This document shows, piece after piece, positions 1 to 7,373 of a stretch of DNA of 64,000 bases; position 1 is the stretch's first letter; every line of letters begins with the position of its first letter. The DNA is from CAWCVR01 sp963799105. GTDB lineage: Bacteria; Acidobacteriota; Terriglobia; Bryobacterales; Bryobacteraceae. Position numbers and translations under genes: made by a program. A model generated the notes under the pieces. The model was not told where the DNA came from. It did no database searches and was given only the letters and a program-made list of their open reading frames with translations. The stretch is from contig CAWCVR010000009.1 in NCBI GenBank assembly GCA_963799105.1, forward strand, positions 18,451 to 82,450, given 5' to 3'.

Positions 1-687
1 ATCGTCCACCGGCGGCTTGCGCAGCGCCTCGTATCCCCCGCGTACGAAAGTGGCGTGCTGCGCGGGGATCTCGCCGGAGTAGATGCGGCCGTCCTTGTCG
101 GCGAGCACGCTGATATCCATTCCGGGGACGGTGTACACCCACTGGGTAAGCGAAAGATCGCGCGCGCCCACGGTGCGCTCCACGGCCTGCCTGCGCTCCA
201 CGGACACGGTGACCGAACTGGCGCCCAAAACCAGGCAAGGGAACTCCTGCCTGCCGCCCTTGGCCGCGTCATACCGCCGCAGCGCCTGGCTGATGAGGGC
301 CAGCGACGTTCCCTGGAGCGTGAGCACATCCTCCTTCAGATGGATGGTGGTTGGCTTGTCGCGGACGGTCGTGGTAACGTCGGCGCCATCGCGCTTTATG
401 ACCACCTTGCCGGCCGCGCTTTCCACCACCGCCGCGATCCAGCGGCCCTCCGCGTCCGGGGTAATGGTGAGGGTGGATTCGGCGGTCTGCCCCGCCACGG
501 AGGTCACCGTCCTGCTCTCAAACGTGCCGTCGGTCTTCCAGTTAAAGGTATTCGTGACGACGCGTTCTTCATTCACGAAGAAGATGAACGTCCCCTCGTC
601 GGAGAAGCCGGAAAGGGGAGCCGGTTGCGACCAGGCCGGGGCCGCTGCCAGTACTGCAATCGCGAGCGACGGGAATATGCGGTTCAT
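1..687 (-). CDS. Secreted protein of unknown function, 3' part outside the window
   Basis: The gene reads leftward off the window edge, so only the first 229 codons are visible. It begins with ATG at 687 and a Sec signal peptide (MNRIFPSLAIAVLAAAPAWS, cleavage probably before QPAPL). The remainder looks like a beta-rich extracytoplasmic region with many alternating Val/Thr and no cysteine-rich or metal motif. Near the edge it contains a segment reading SVLADKDGRIYSGEIPAQ. My impression is that such N-terminal regions precede alpha/beta-hydrolase domains in acidobacterial secreted proteins, but no catalytic motif is visible here, so the function is left open. The call of a real gene rests on the signal peptide and continuous coding sense; the forward-strand ORFs over it are shadows. 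Confidence 0.6.
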   Translation of the reverse strand, partial: MNRIFPSLAIAVLAAAPAWSQPAPLSGFSDEGTFIFFVNEERVVTNTFNWKTDGTFESRTVTSVAGQTAESTLTITPDAEGRWIAAVVESAAGKVVIKRDGADVTTTVRDKPTTIHLKEDVLTLQGTSLALISQALRRYDAAKGGRQEFPCLVLGASSVTVSVERRQAVERTVGARDLSLTQWVYTVPGMDISVLADKDGRIYSGEIPAQHATFVRGGYEALRKPPVDD

Positions 688-728
688 GTCTCATAGTACC
701 CGGAATTTCCATTTTGGACTTTCAAATC

Positions 729-1220
729 TCATTCAGTATGAGCCCAACCGCGATCCTGTGGCCCTGCGAGCTGCAGGTTCTCCTTCGGGAGCCGTTTTTT
801 GCCGCTGCTACGGCCGGCACCACCTCCAGCACGGCAATCGATCCGGTGCCTGACATGGCTGCGATCCGCCACGAGAATGGCGGGGCTCTTGGAGTGCTTC
901 CGGAATGCCGTTGCTTTCTCGACGGAGTGGATCGGGCCGACTCGTTTGAAGAACGCGAGCTTCAGGTGAGGATCGTTCAAGACGTGCAGCAGGACCAGGT
1001 CTCCCCGCCTTGGCAAAGCAGTCTGAAATAGCGTCACGTTGGAATAGGGTAGCGTCAGCCGATAGGCGGCGCTATTCACGATGACCTTGTCACCGACGAG
1101 AACCGTCGGTATGGCGGATGGGCCGGCCAGGGCATATGCGTGGACGTAGGCGGGGACGAGGCTCAACCCGCCGATTACCGGCAGAACCAGCCGTATGTGC
1201 GCCTTCAGCCACGCCCGCAT
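729..1220 (-). CDS. Signal peptidase I-like (S26 family) membrane protein, probably diverged
   Basis: The protein has an N-terminal hydrophobic segment (about residues 9-32) followed by GPSAIPTVLVGDKVIVN, which matches the S26 box around the catalytic Ser (usually SMxPTLxxGD). Further on, P-RRGDLVLLHV and LKLAFFKRVGP match the box carrying the general-base Lys. These are the features of signal peptidase I, a membrane enzyme that removes Sec signal peptides outside the cytoplasm. The C-terminal box (GDNRxxSxDSR) is not clear; an ADRSHVRHRID stretch lies in that place, so the protein may be a specialised or inactive paralogue. I chose ATG 1220, just before the membrane segment, over the upstream start at 1286, which adds a poorly supported 22-residue N-terminus. 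Confidence 0.55.
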   Translation of the reverse strand: MRAWLKAHIRLVLPVIGGLSLVPAYVHAYALAGPSAIPTVLVGDKVIVNSAAYRLTLPYSNVTLFQTALPRRGDLVLLHVLNDPHLKLAFFKRVGPIHSVEKATAFRKHSKSPAILVADRSHVRHRIDCRAGGGAGRSSGKKRLPKENLQLAGPQDRGWAHTE

Positions 1221-1299
1221 GACATCACCATAACGGAAATCGGAGTAGGCCGGCGCCGCGGAGTTTCTCGATCCCGGTTCACCCAAACCGCCCGCGCCG

Positions 1300-2307
1300 C
1301 TACGCGTACTCCCCGAAGTGCTCCCGGAAGTACGCCAGGGTCCGCGCCAGACCCTCGCGAAGAGCCGTCCGCGGTTCCCAGCCCAGCGCCCGGCGGATGG
1401 CGCCGTCGTTGGCGTAGTAGTCGCCGATATCGATCTGCTTGCGCTCCGGCGGGAACGACCGCTCCACGTATCCGGCGGGCGCGCCCAGGTCCACCAGCAG
1501 ATCGGCCACCTCTTTCAGGCTGACGGGGCCATGGCCGCCCAGGTTGAAGATGCGGCCGTTCGATCCATCATCGGCGGCGGCCAGCAGAAACGCCTCGACC
1601 GCGTCGTTGACGAAGGTGAAGTCGCGCAGTTGATGGCCGTCCCAAACCTCGAACGGCTTTTGCTCGATAGCCATCCGAATCCAGGTTCCCAGGAAGGTCT
1701 GGCGGGCGTCCCTGATCCGCATGCGCGGCCCATACGTGTTCCCCAATCGCAGGGCGCAGGCCGCGATTCCATACACGTTGTGGTACAGGATATGGAACCA
1801 CTCGCCCGCCATCTTGTTGACCCCGTTGACATCCACCGGGCGGCAGAGATGCTTCTCGTCCACCGGGAGGTAGTCCGGCTTGCCGTAGATCTGGCGCGTG
1901 CTGGCGAAGACGATGCGGATCGCCGGGTTGTACTTGCGGCACGCTTCCAGGATGGAGAGCTGCGCCCGGCAGTTGATTTCCAGGTCGGTGAAAGGGTCCA
2001 GCATGGAATCCAGGTGGCTGGTCTGGCCGGCCAGGTTGAAAAGGTAGTCCTGCCCGCCGACCAGGTAGCGGAAGCTGTGCTCGTCGCGCACGTCCGAGAT
2101 GTTCACGCGCACGGCGCCTTCAAACCCGCGGATGTTGAAACGGTTTCCTCCGTATTCGGGGACCAGGCTGTCCACCAGTTGCACGTCCGCGCCGAATCCC
2201 GCCAGCCGGCAGGCCAGCGTCGACCCGAGGAACCCCAGTCCCCCGGTGATCAGGATGTGCTTGCCGGCGAAGACGGACTGGAACGATTCGCCGCTCCCGG
2301 GTGTCAT
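1300..2307 (-). CDS. NAD-dependent epimerase/dehydratase (extended SDR) with Asn in place of the catalytic Tyr
   Basis: About 335 residues, normal for extended short-chain dehydrogenases acting on nucleotide sugars. The dinucleotide-binding motif TGGLGFLGS lies near the N-terminus, followed by an acidic residue after the second strand (VQLVDS) consistent with NAD. FNLAGQTSH and FASTRQIYG occupy the usual active-site strands. The expected YxxxK reads NGVNKMAGEW: the Lys is kept but the Tyr is Asn. I believe an SDR subgroup with an N-G-[IV]-N-K motif exists, so this may be a subgroup property rather than damage. GNTYGPRMRIRDARQTFLG is the substrate-side loop. ATG 2307 is preferred; a GTG at 2346 would add 13 residues. 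The likely role is sugar modification for surface polysaccharide, but no sugar genes sit beside it. Confidence 0.8.
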   Translation of the reverse strand: MTPGSGESFQSVFAGKHILITGGLGFLGSTLACRLAGFGADVQLVDSLVPEYGGNRFNIRGFEGAVRVNISDVRDEHSFRYLVGGQDYLFNLAGQTSHLDSMLDPFTDLEINCRAQLSILEACRKYNPAIRIVFASTRQIYGKPDYLPVDEKHLCRPVDVNGVNKMAGEWFHILYHNVYGIAACALRLGNTYGPRMRIRDARQTFLGTWIRMAIEQKPFEVWDGHQLRDFTFVNDAVEAFLLAAADDGSNGRIFNLGGHGPVSLKEVADLLVDLGAPAGYVERSFPPERKQIDIGDYYANDGAIRRALGWEPRTALREGLARTLAYFREHFGEYA

Positions 2308-2386
2308 ATGCTCGCGAGTTCCTTGCCCACCCTTCAATTCTGACACCAGGCGGGATCTCGCGGCGGCGCGGGCCGGCGCTACCCGC

Positions 2387-2638
2387 TCAGGACGCCTTGG
2401 TGGCGAGATGCCGATCCCGATAGATCAGCCCGAGAAGCGTGTCCAGCTTCTCGTCGATCTCGGTCAGACGCTTTTGGACTTTTGGCTGTGTCGAAACCGC
2501 CTCCGCCCATTCCAGAACGGTCCGGCGGGCGACGGCGGAAACCGAATCCTGTTCCGCGCCGCACGCGGTCTTTAGAGCGTCGTACTCCTCCTCCGATAAA
2601 CGGAACGTCACCACTCGATTTCTTGTTGAATGATCCAT
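2387..2638 (-). CDS. Small ribbon-helix-helix-like protein with C-terminal coiled coil
   Basis: An 83-residue protein starting MDHSTRNRVVTFRLSEEEYD. The VTFRLSEEEYDALK segment followed by a helix (SVSAVARRTVLEWAE) has the beta-strand/helix/helix pattern of RHH DNA-binding proteins or RHH-type mobilisation proteins. The C-terminal half (KVQKRLTEIDEKLDTLLGLI) is a heptad-like helix that could dimerise. No toxin gene lies next to it, so an antitoxin role is unsupported; a solitary regulator or a MobC-like remnant are other readings. Longer upstream reading into 2639-3211 crosses the inverted repeat and is not believable coding sequence, so ATG 2638 was chosen. Confidence 0.6.
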   Translation of the reverse strand: MDHSTRNRVVTFRLSEEEYDALKTACGAEQDSVSAVARRTVLEWAEAVSTQPKVQKRLTEIDEKLDTLLGLIYRDRHLATKAS

Positions 2639-3198
2639 AGCCGCCTTCCAGCGCTTGCGCTTCCGTGGGGACCGGGTCCAATAAAGGAATCGGACGAAGC
2701 CCGCCAGAACTCCATAGTCCGTCCGGGATTCTCGCTCGCGAAGGCCGCCTGCGGACTCGACCTGCCCACGGTGATGTACGCGGATGTAGTACGTCACGGG
2801 CTCCGTTTCTCTCGGGTTTTTGCGGATCGGGGGCGAAACACGTAGACGGCTACGGTGCAGCCCAACGAGCACGGGTGTGCGACATGGAAGTGAAGCCCCC
2901 CTGGGAAACCCCACGGAACCGCGAGCGTCAGCGAGCGGCCCGAGCGGCACGCCGGCCCTGGTCACGCGACATCGGGCGGCAGGCAGCAGGCTGAGTGTGA
3001 GAGGTCGCGGGCGCCGGGCAGAGTCGTCCGCCGGTTCGGGCCGCTCGCTGACGCTCACGGTTCCGTGTGGGACCCAGAGCGGTTGCCGCGATCTCGCCAC
3101 TTCCACGTCGCGCTCCCAACGCGCACCCCAACGTGTCACCCCAACGCACGGCTGGGCGGCGAATTGAGTTATCATAAACCGGTCCAGGTATACGAAAT
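2639..3198. other. Intergenic stretch of 560 bp without a convincing gene
   Basis: Open frames here run through both arms of the inverted repeat at 2912-3067 and are Arg/Pro-rich shadows. I see no ribosome binding site paired with a plausible protein. The right end must hold the promoter of the VOC-GH105 gene. Confidence 0.6.
2912..3067. repeat. Long inverted repeat (REP-like), arms about 33-37 bp
   Basis: The left arm (2912-2948, core CGAGCGTCAGCGAGCGGCCC) and right arm (3035-3067, core GGCCGCTCGCTGACGCTC) are near-perfect reverse complements separated by about 86 bp. It would form a large hairpin if transcribed. It looks like a dispersed genomic repeat rather than a terminator, because no U-tract follows. 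Confidence 0.7.
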
Positions 3199-5232
3199 AT
3201 GAAACTGACATCGATATTCATCGGCTTTTTCTGCGCTTCGCTCGGTTGGGCTCAGCCGGCCAACCAGACTGGCATCGCGCACGTCGCCTTCCGCGTCGCC
3301 AACCTCGATGCCGCGCGCGCGTTCTACGTCGACAAACTGGGGTTCGAGGAGTTTTACGCGACCAAGGATAGCGCCGGCCGCATCACGGAAGACTATCTTA
3401 AGGTCAATGACCACCAGTTCGTCGAGCTGTACCCGCAAACGGACCCGCCGCGGCCCCTCGGGTTGATGCACGTCTGCTGGGAATCGAGCGACCTTCAGGC
3501 CATGCACGACGAGTACGTGAAGCGCGGGGTCGAGATTCGCGATGTGCGCAAGGCAGGCGCCGGAAACCTGCTGACAGTCAACCGGGAACCCGAGGGCCAG
3601 ACCATCGAGTACACGCAGTACCTGCCCGGATCGCACCACTGGGAAGACCGCGGCCAGCACCTCGGCCCCAAACGTGTGGCGACTACTATCGTGGGCGCCA
3701 TCTCGCCGGCGAAGGACCCGCTGGCTACGCGGGCGTTCTACCTGGACAAGCTGGGATTCAGCCTCATCAGCACCAGCATTCCCGCGCGCGTGCGCATGCC
3801 CGGGAATTCCGGGCAGGAACTCGACATCGTGCAAGCCGGTCCCGACGTCAAGTCGGGTATCATCTTCGGCGTCGCCGATCTCAAGGCCACGCGCGAGTTA
3901 CTGACCAGTCTCGGCATGACGGTTAAGCTCTCACCCGAGGAGGCTCGGCCTGATGAGAATCAGAGGGGCGTGCCGGTGGGAACGGCCGCGCCGGGAGCGC
4001 CGCCCGCGAGCGCTGGAAGGGGCGCACCCAATCAGAACTTCAGGCCCTTTCCCTTGGCAGTGCCCGCGCCCGGCGCGGCACCCGCGCCCGATCAGAGGCC
4101 CGGGCGTGGAGGGCCGGGCATGCCCGGGATGCCGCCGCGCGAACGGCCGTACACCAAGCTCGTCGTGACCGATCCCGATGGGGCGGTGATCTCTTTCGTC
4201 AAGGCGGCTCTGCCCGACGCCGCCGCGGGCGATTACTTCGTCAACTGGCCCGCCCGCATGTCGCCCGCGGAAATCGGCAAGCGCGTGGCCGAGCATTTCG
4301 TCAAGAGCCCGCACCAGGATCCGCGGCGCATCATCTATCCGGAAGTCTGCGCCTGGTATGGCTCCCTGACCTTCGCCCGCCTCACCAAGGATAAGGATCT
4401 GATGGATTCCCTGGTTAAGCGCTTCGACCCGCTGCTTGGGCCGGATGCCGGGTTGATCGTGCAGGCGCGGGGCGTGGACTATTCGGTTTTCGGCACCCTC
4501 CCGCTGCAAATTTACATGGAGACCAAGGACCCCAGGCATCTCGAACTCGGCCTGTGGTTCGCCGACCGGCAGTGGGCCAGTCCGCGGCCCGACGGCTTGA
4601 CGCCGGAAACGCGCTTCTGGATCGACGACATGTACATGATCACCATGGTTCAGGTGCAAGCCTTCCGCGCCACCGGAAACCCGGTTTACCTGGATCGCGC
4701 TTCGATGGAGATGGTCGCCTACCTCGACCAACTGCAGCAGCCCAACGGCCTGTTCTATCACGAGACCGAGGCGAAGTACTTCTGGGGCCGCGGCAACGGC
4801 TGGATGGCCGCCGGTATGGCCGAACTGCTCAGCTCGCTGCCCAAGGACCACCCCCGCCGCGCGCGCATTCTGGAAGGCTACCGGAAAATGATGAAGGGCC
4901 TGCTCGACAACCAGGGCTCCGATGGCATGTGGCGCCAGTTGATCGACCGCCCCGATTCCTGGCCGGAGACCTCCGGCACCGGGATGTTCACTTTCGCCTT
5001 CGTCACCGGCGTCAAGAAGGGCTTGCTGGACGTGGCTACCTACGGGCCGGCCGCGCGCAAGGCCTGGCTGGCGCTGGTGGGCTACATCGACCGCAATGCC
5101 GATGTGACCTCGGTCTGCGCCGGCACCAACAAGCTGGACGATCTGGACTACTACATGACCCGCGACCGCATGACCGGCGATTTCCACGGACAGGCGCCGG
5201 TAGTCTGGGCGGCGTCCGCGCTTCTGCGGTAG
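3199..5232 (+). CDS. Secreted fusion of two VOC (glyoxalase-like) domains to a GH105-type unsaturated glucuronyl/rhamnogalacturonyl hydrolase
   Basis: A 677-residue secreted protein with signal peptide MKLTSIFIGFFCASLGWA. Residues about 24-135 form a first VOC domain (TGIAHVAFRVANLDAARAFY). Residues about 155-337 form a second VOC domain interrupted by a Pro/Gly-rich insert (about 250-318). The rest (about 345-677) is an alpha/alpha-barrel of the GH105/GH88 type: the acidic WIDDMYMITM near residue 475 fits the catalytic Asp region, and YFWGRGNGWM (near 528) and WPETSGTGMF are family hallmarks. GH105 enzymes hydrate the 4,5-unsaturated sugar left by polysaccharide lyases, so a role in pectin or uronide degradation outside the cytoplasm is likely. 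What the VOC pair does is unknown. No related sugar genes flank it. Confidence 0.85.
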   Translation: MKLTSIFIGFFCASLGWAQPANQTGIAHVAFRVANLDAARAFYVDKLGFEEFYATKDSAGRITEDYLKVNDHQFVELYPQTDPPRPLGLMHVCWESSDLQAMHDEYVKRGVEIRDVRKAGAGNLLTVNREPEGQTIEYTQYLPGSHHWEDRGQHLGPKRVATTIVGAISPAKDPLATRAFYLDKLGFSLISTSIPARVRMPGNSGQELDIVQAGPDVKSGIIFGVADLKATRELLTSLGMTVKLSPEEARPDENQRGVPVGTAAPGAPPASAGRGAPNQNFRPFPLAVPAPGAAPAPDQRPGRGGPGMPGMPPRERPYTKLVVTDPDGAVISFVKAALPDAAAGDYFVNWPARMSPAEIGKRVAEHFVKSPHQDPRRIIYPEVCAWYGSLTFARLTKDKDLMDSLVKRFDPLLGPDAGLIVQARGVDYSVFGTLPLQIYMETKDPRHLELGLWFADRQWASPRPDGLTPETRFWIDDMYMITMVQVQAFRATGNPVYLDRASMEMVAYLDQLQQPNGLFYHETEAKYFWGRGNGWMAAGMAELLSSLPKDHPRRARILEGYRKMMKGLLDNQGSDGMWRQLIDRPDSWPETSGTGMFTFAFVTGVKKGLLDVATYGPAARKAWLALVGYIDRNADVTSVCAGTNKLDDLDYYMTRDRMTGDFHGQAPVVWAASALLR

Positions 5233-5319
5233 CCGGGTTGTTGAGCGGACGCCCTCGTCCGCAGCCGGCCCCCTGGCCGGCTTTTCGATCACGACAGGCC
5301 AGCGGGTCCAGGGGGACCC

Positions 5320-5345
5320 GCGCGGACCGGGGGGTCCGCCCCACC
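5320..5345. repeat. Single copy of a dispersed palindromic repeat half
   Basis: The 26-bp run with core GCGGACCGGGGGGTCCGCCC is nearly the same as the right arm of the inverted repeat at 28772-28795. It sits in the 163-bp gap before tatT, which is otherwise empty apart from short GGCC/CCGG hairpins. Confidence 0.6.
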
Positions 5346-5395
5346 AAGCGCTCTACCCGTAAGATAGTTAAAATCGGGGCTGAGCTTCTGCAACT

Positions 5396-6328
5396 ATGAT
5401 GACGATGCCCCAGCGTCTGCTCGCCGCCTGCTGCCTGCTGGCTGCCGTCAGCGGCTGCTCCATCAAGCGCATGGCCGTGAACAAAGTGGCCAGCGCGCTC
5501 GCCTCGGGCGGTTCCACCTATGAAGAGGATGACGATCCCGATCTCGTCGGGGCCGCGCTGCCCTTCGGCCTCAAGCTCATGGAAAGCCTGCTGGCGGAGG
5601 CGCCCAGGAATCCGGATCTCCTGATGGCGGCGTCCAGCGGCTTCACGGAGTACGCCTACGCGTTCGTCGAGCAACCCGCCGCGATGTCCGGCGAAAGTCT
5701 GGACCGCCGCGACGCCCAGCGCGCCCGCGCCCGCCGGCTCTACCTGCGCGCCCACGGCTACGGCATGCGGGGCCTGGATGCGCGCTATCCCGGTTTTGCC
5801 GTCAAGGCCGATCAGGATATCGCCGCGGCCCTCGCCCGCACGCGCAAGCGGGACGTGCCGCTGCTCTACTGGACGGCCGCCTCGCTCGGTCTGGCCATCT
5901 CCAGTTCCAAGGGCGATCCCGAAATGGTGGGCAGGCTCCCCATCGTGGAAGCGCTCGTCGGGCGGGTGGTCGAGCTGGATGAGGCATGGTCGGGAGGCGC
6001 CGTGCCGGAGTTCCTGATCTCGCTCGAAAGCAGCCGGCCCGGATTGAGCAAGGCGGAAATGCTGGCGCGCATGAAGCAACATTTCGACCGCGCCATCGAG
6101 CTGTCCAAAGGCGCCCGCGCGGGCGGTTATGTCTCCTACGCCGAGAATGCCTGCGTGGCGGCACAGGACGCGGCCGGATTCCGTTCCATGATCGCCAAAG
6201 CCCTGGCGGTGGATACCGAGGTCAAGAGCGAGAACCGCCTGGCCAACCTCATCGCCCAGCGCCGCGCACGCTGGCTGCTGGCCCATATCGACGACCTCTT
6301 TCTGGAAGCCGCGCCCCCGGAGCCTTAA
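5396..6328 (+). CDS. tatT: TatT-family lipoprotein of a TRAP transporter
   Basis: A 310-residue lipoprotein: MMTMPQRLLAACCLLAAVSGC gives a lipobox (AVSGC) with Cys as the lipid-anchored residue. The mature part is alpha-helical and Ala/Leu/Arg-rich with TPR-like helices (for example PLLYWTAASLGLAISS and GGYVSYAENACVAAQD), as in the TRAP-associated trimeric protein family first described in Treponema. The role is inferred as a periplasmic partner that delivers or gates ligand to the binding protein. It is the first gene of the operon; the dctP start follows its stop after one base. The first three Met codons (5396, 5399, 5405) are all possible starts. Confidence 0.85.
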   Translation: MMTMPQRLLAACCLLAAVSGCSIKRMAVNKVASALASGGSTYEEDDDPDLVGAALPFGLKLMESLLAEAPRNPDLLMAASSGFTEYAYAFVEQPAAMSGESLDRRDAQRARARRLYLRAHGYGMRGLDARYPGFAVKADQDIAAALARTRKRDVPLLYWTAASLGLAISSSKGDPEMVGRLPIVEALVGRVVELDEAWSGGAVPEFLISLESSRPGLSKAEMLARMKQHFDRAIELSKGARAGGYVSYAENACVAAQDAAGFRSMIAKALAVDTEVKSENRLANLIAQRRARWLLAHIDDLFLEAAPPEP

Positions 6329-6329
6329 T

Positions 6330-7373
6330 ATGAGTCTGGTCATGACACGCCGAATCGTTCCCTGTCTCGCCCTGTTGGCCCTGCTGGCGCCCGCCCGCGC
6401 GCAGCAGATCGAAATCAAGATGGCCACCCTGGCGCCCGAGTCGTCGCCCTGGTATGACGTGCTGGCGCGCATGGGCGAACGCTGGAAGACGATCTCCGGC
6501 GGCAAGGTCAAACTGACCATCTTTGCCGGCGGCGTGTTGGGCGACGAGCCCGACATGGTCAACAAGCTGCGCATCCGTCAGGTGCAGGCGGTGGCGTTGT
6601 CGGGCGCGGGGATGTCCACCATCGAACCCGGTGTGGGATCGCTGCAGATCCCCATGATGTTCGAGTCCTACGACGAACTCGACTACGTCCGCGACCGCAT
6701 GGCGCCCACCCTGGAAAAGATGATCGAAGCGCGCGGCTACCTGGTGCTCAACTGGGGCGACGCCGGCTGGGTCCATTTCTTCACCAAAACGCCGGTGAAC
6801 CGGCTGGACGACCTGCGCAAGCTGAAACTCTTCACCTGGGCCGGCAACAACGACGAACTGGAACTCTGGAAGACCAACCGCTTCAAACCCGTGCCGCTGG
6901 CCGCCACCGACATCCTGATGGGGCTTAAGACGGGCCTCATCGACGCCGTGCCCACCACGCCGCTCTACGCCTTGTGGAACCAGATTTTCGGACTCGCCGG
7001 TTACATGAGCGACGTCAAGTGGGCGCCGCTGGTGGGCGCCACCGTGGTTTCGAAGGCGGCCTGGGAGAAGATTCCCGCGGACCAGCGCGAGCCGATGATG
7101 CGGGAGGCGCGCGCGCGGGGTCTCGAGATGCGCAGCAGCATCCGCGGCATGGGAGACTCCGCCATCAAAACCATGACGCAGGGGCAGGCCGGCAAGCGTT
7201 CCGCCAAGCTGGTGGTGGTGCACGCCGACGACGCCTCGCTGGCCGGGTGGCGCAAAGAGACCGAAGCGGCGTACCCCAATATCCGCGGCTCCATCGTGCC
7301 CGCCAACCTGTTCGACCAGGCCCGCCAGTTCCGCGACGAATACCGCGCGAAATCCTCCGGCGGCCGCAAATGA
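6330..7373 (+). CDS. dctP: TRAP transporter solute-binding protein, DctP family
   Basis: Encodes 347 residues with a signal peptide (MTRRIVPCLALLALLAPARA in the alternative start at 6345). IKMATLAPESSPWYDVLARM is the N-terminal strand and helix of DctP proteins, and the family's carboxylate-binding Arg region lies mid-protein. It catches an organic acid in the periplasm and hands it to the DctQM permease encoded next. It starts one base after tatT stops, and its own stop overlaps the next start by four bases (ATGA), so the three genes are almost certainly cotranscribed and translationally coupled. The ligand cannot be told from sequence. Confidence 0.9.
   Translation: MSLVMTRRIVPCLALLALLAPARAQQIEIKMATLAPESSPWYDVLARMGERWKTISGGKVKLTIFAGGVLGDEPDMVNKLRIRQVQAVALSGAGMSTIEPGVGSLQIPMMFESYDELDYVRDRMAPTLEKMIEARGYLVLNWGDAGWVHFFTKTPVNRLDDLRKLKLFTWAGNNDELELWKTNRFKPVPLAATDILMGLKTGLIDAVPTTPLYALWNQIFGLAGYMSDVKWAPLVGATVVSKAAWEKIPADQREPMMREARARGLEMRSSIRGMGDSAIKTMTQGQAGKRSAKLVVVHADDASLAGWRKETEAAYPNIRGSIVPANLFDQARQFRDEYRAKSSGGRK

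Noticed and set aside
2387..3211. 274-residue minus-strand open frame extending the small RHH gene
   Set aside because: Its first 190 codons cross both arms of an inverted repeat and read as Arg/Pro-rich noise; only the last 83 residues are protein-like.
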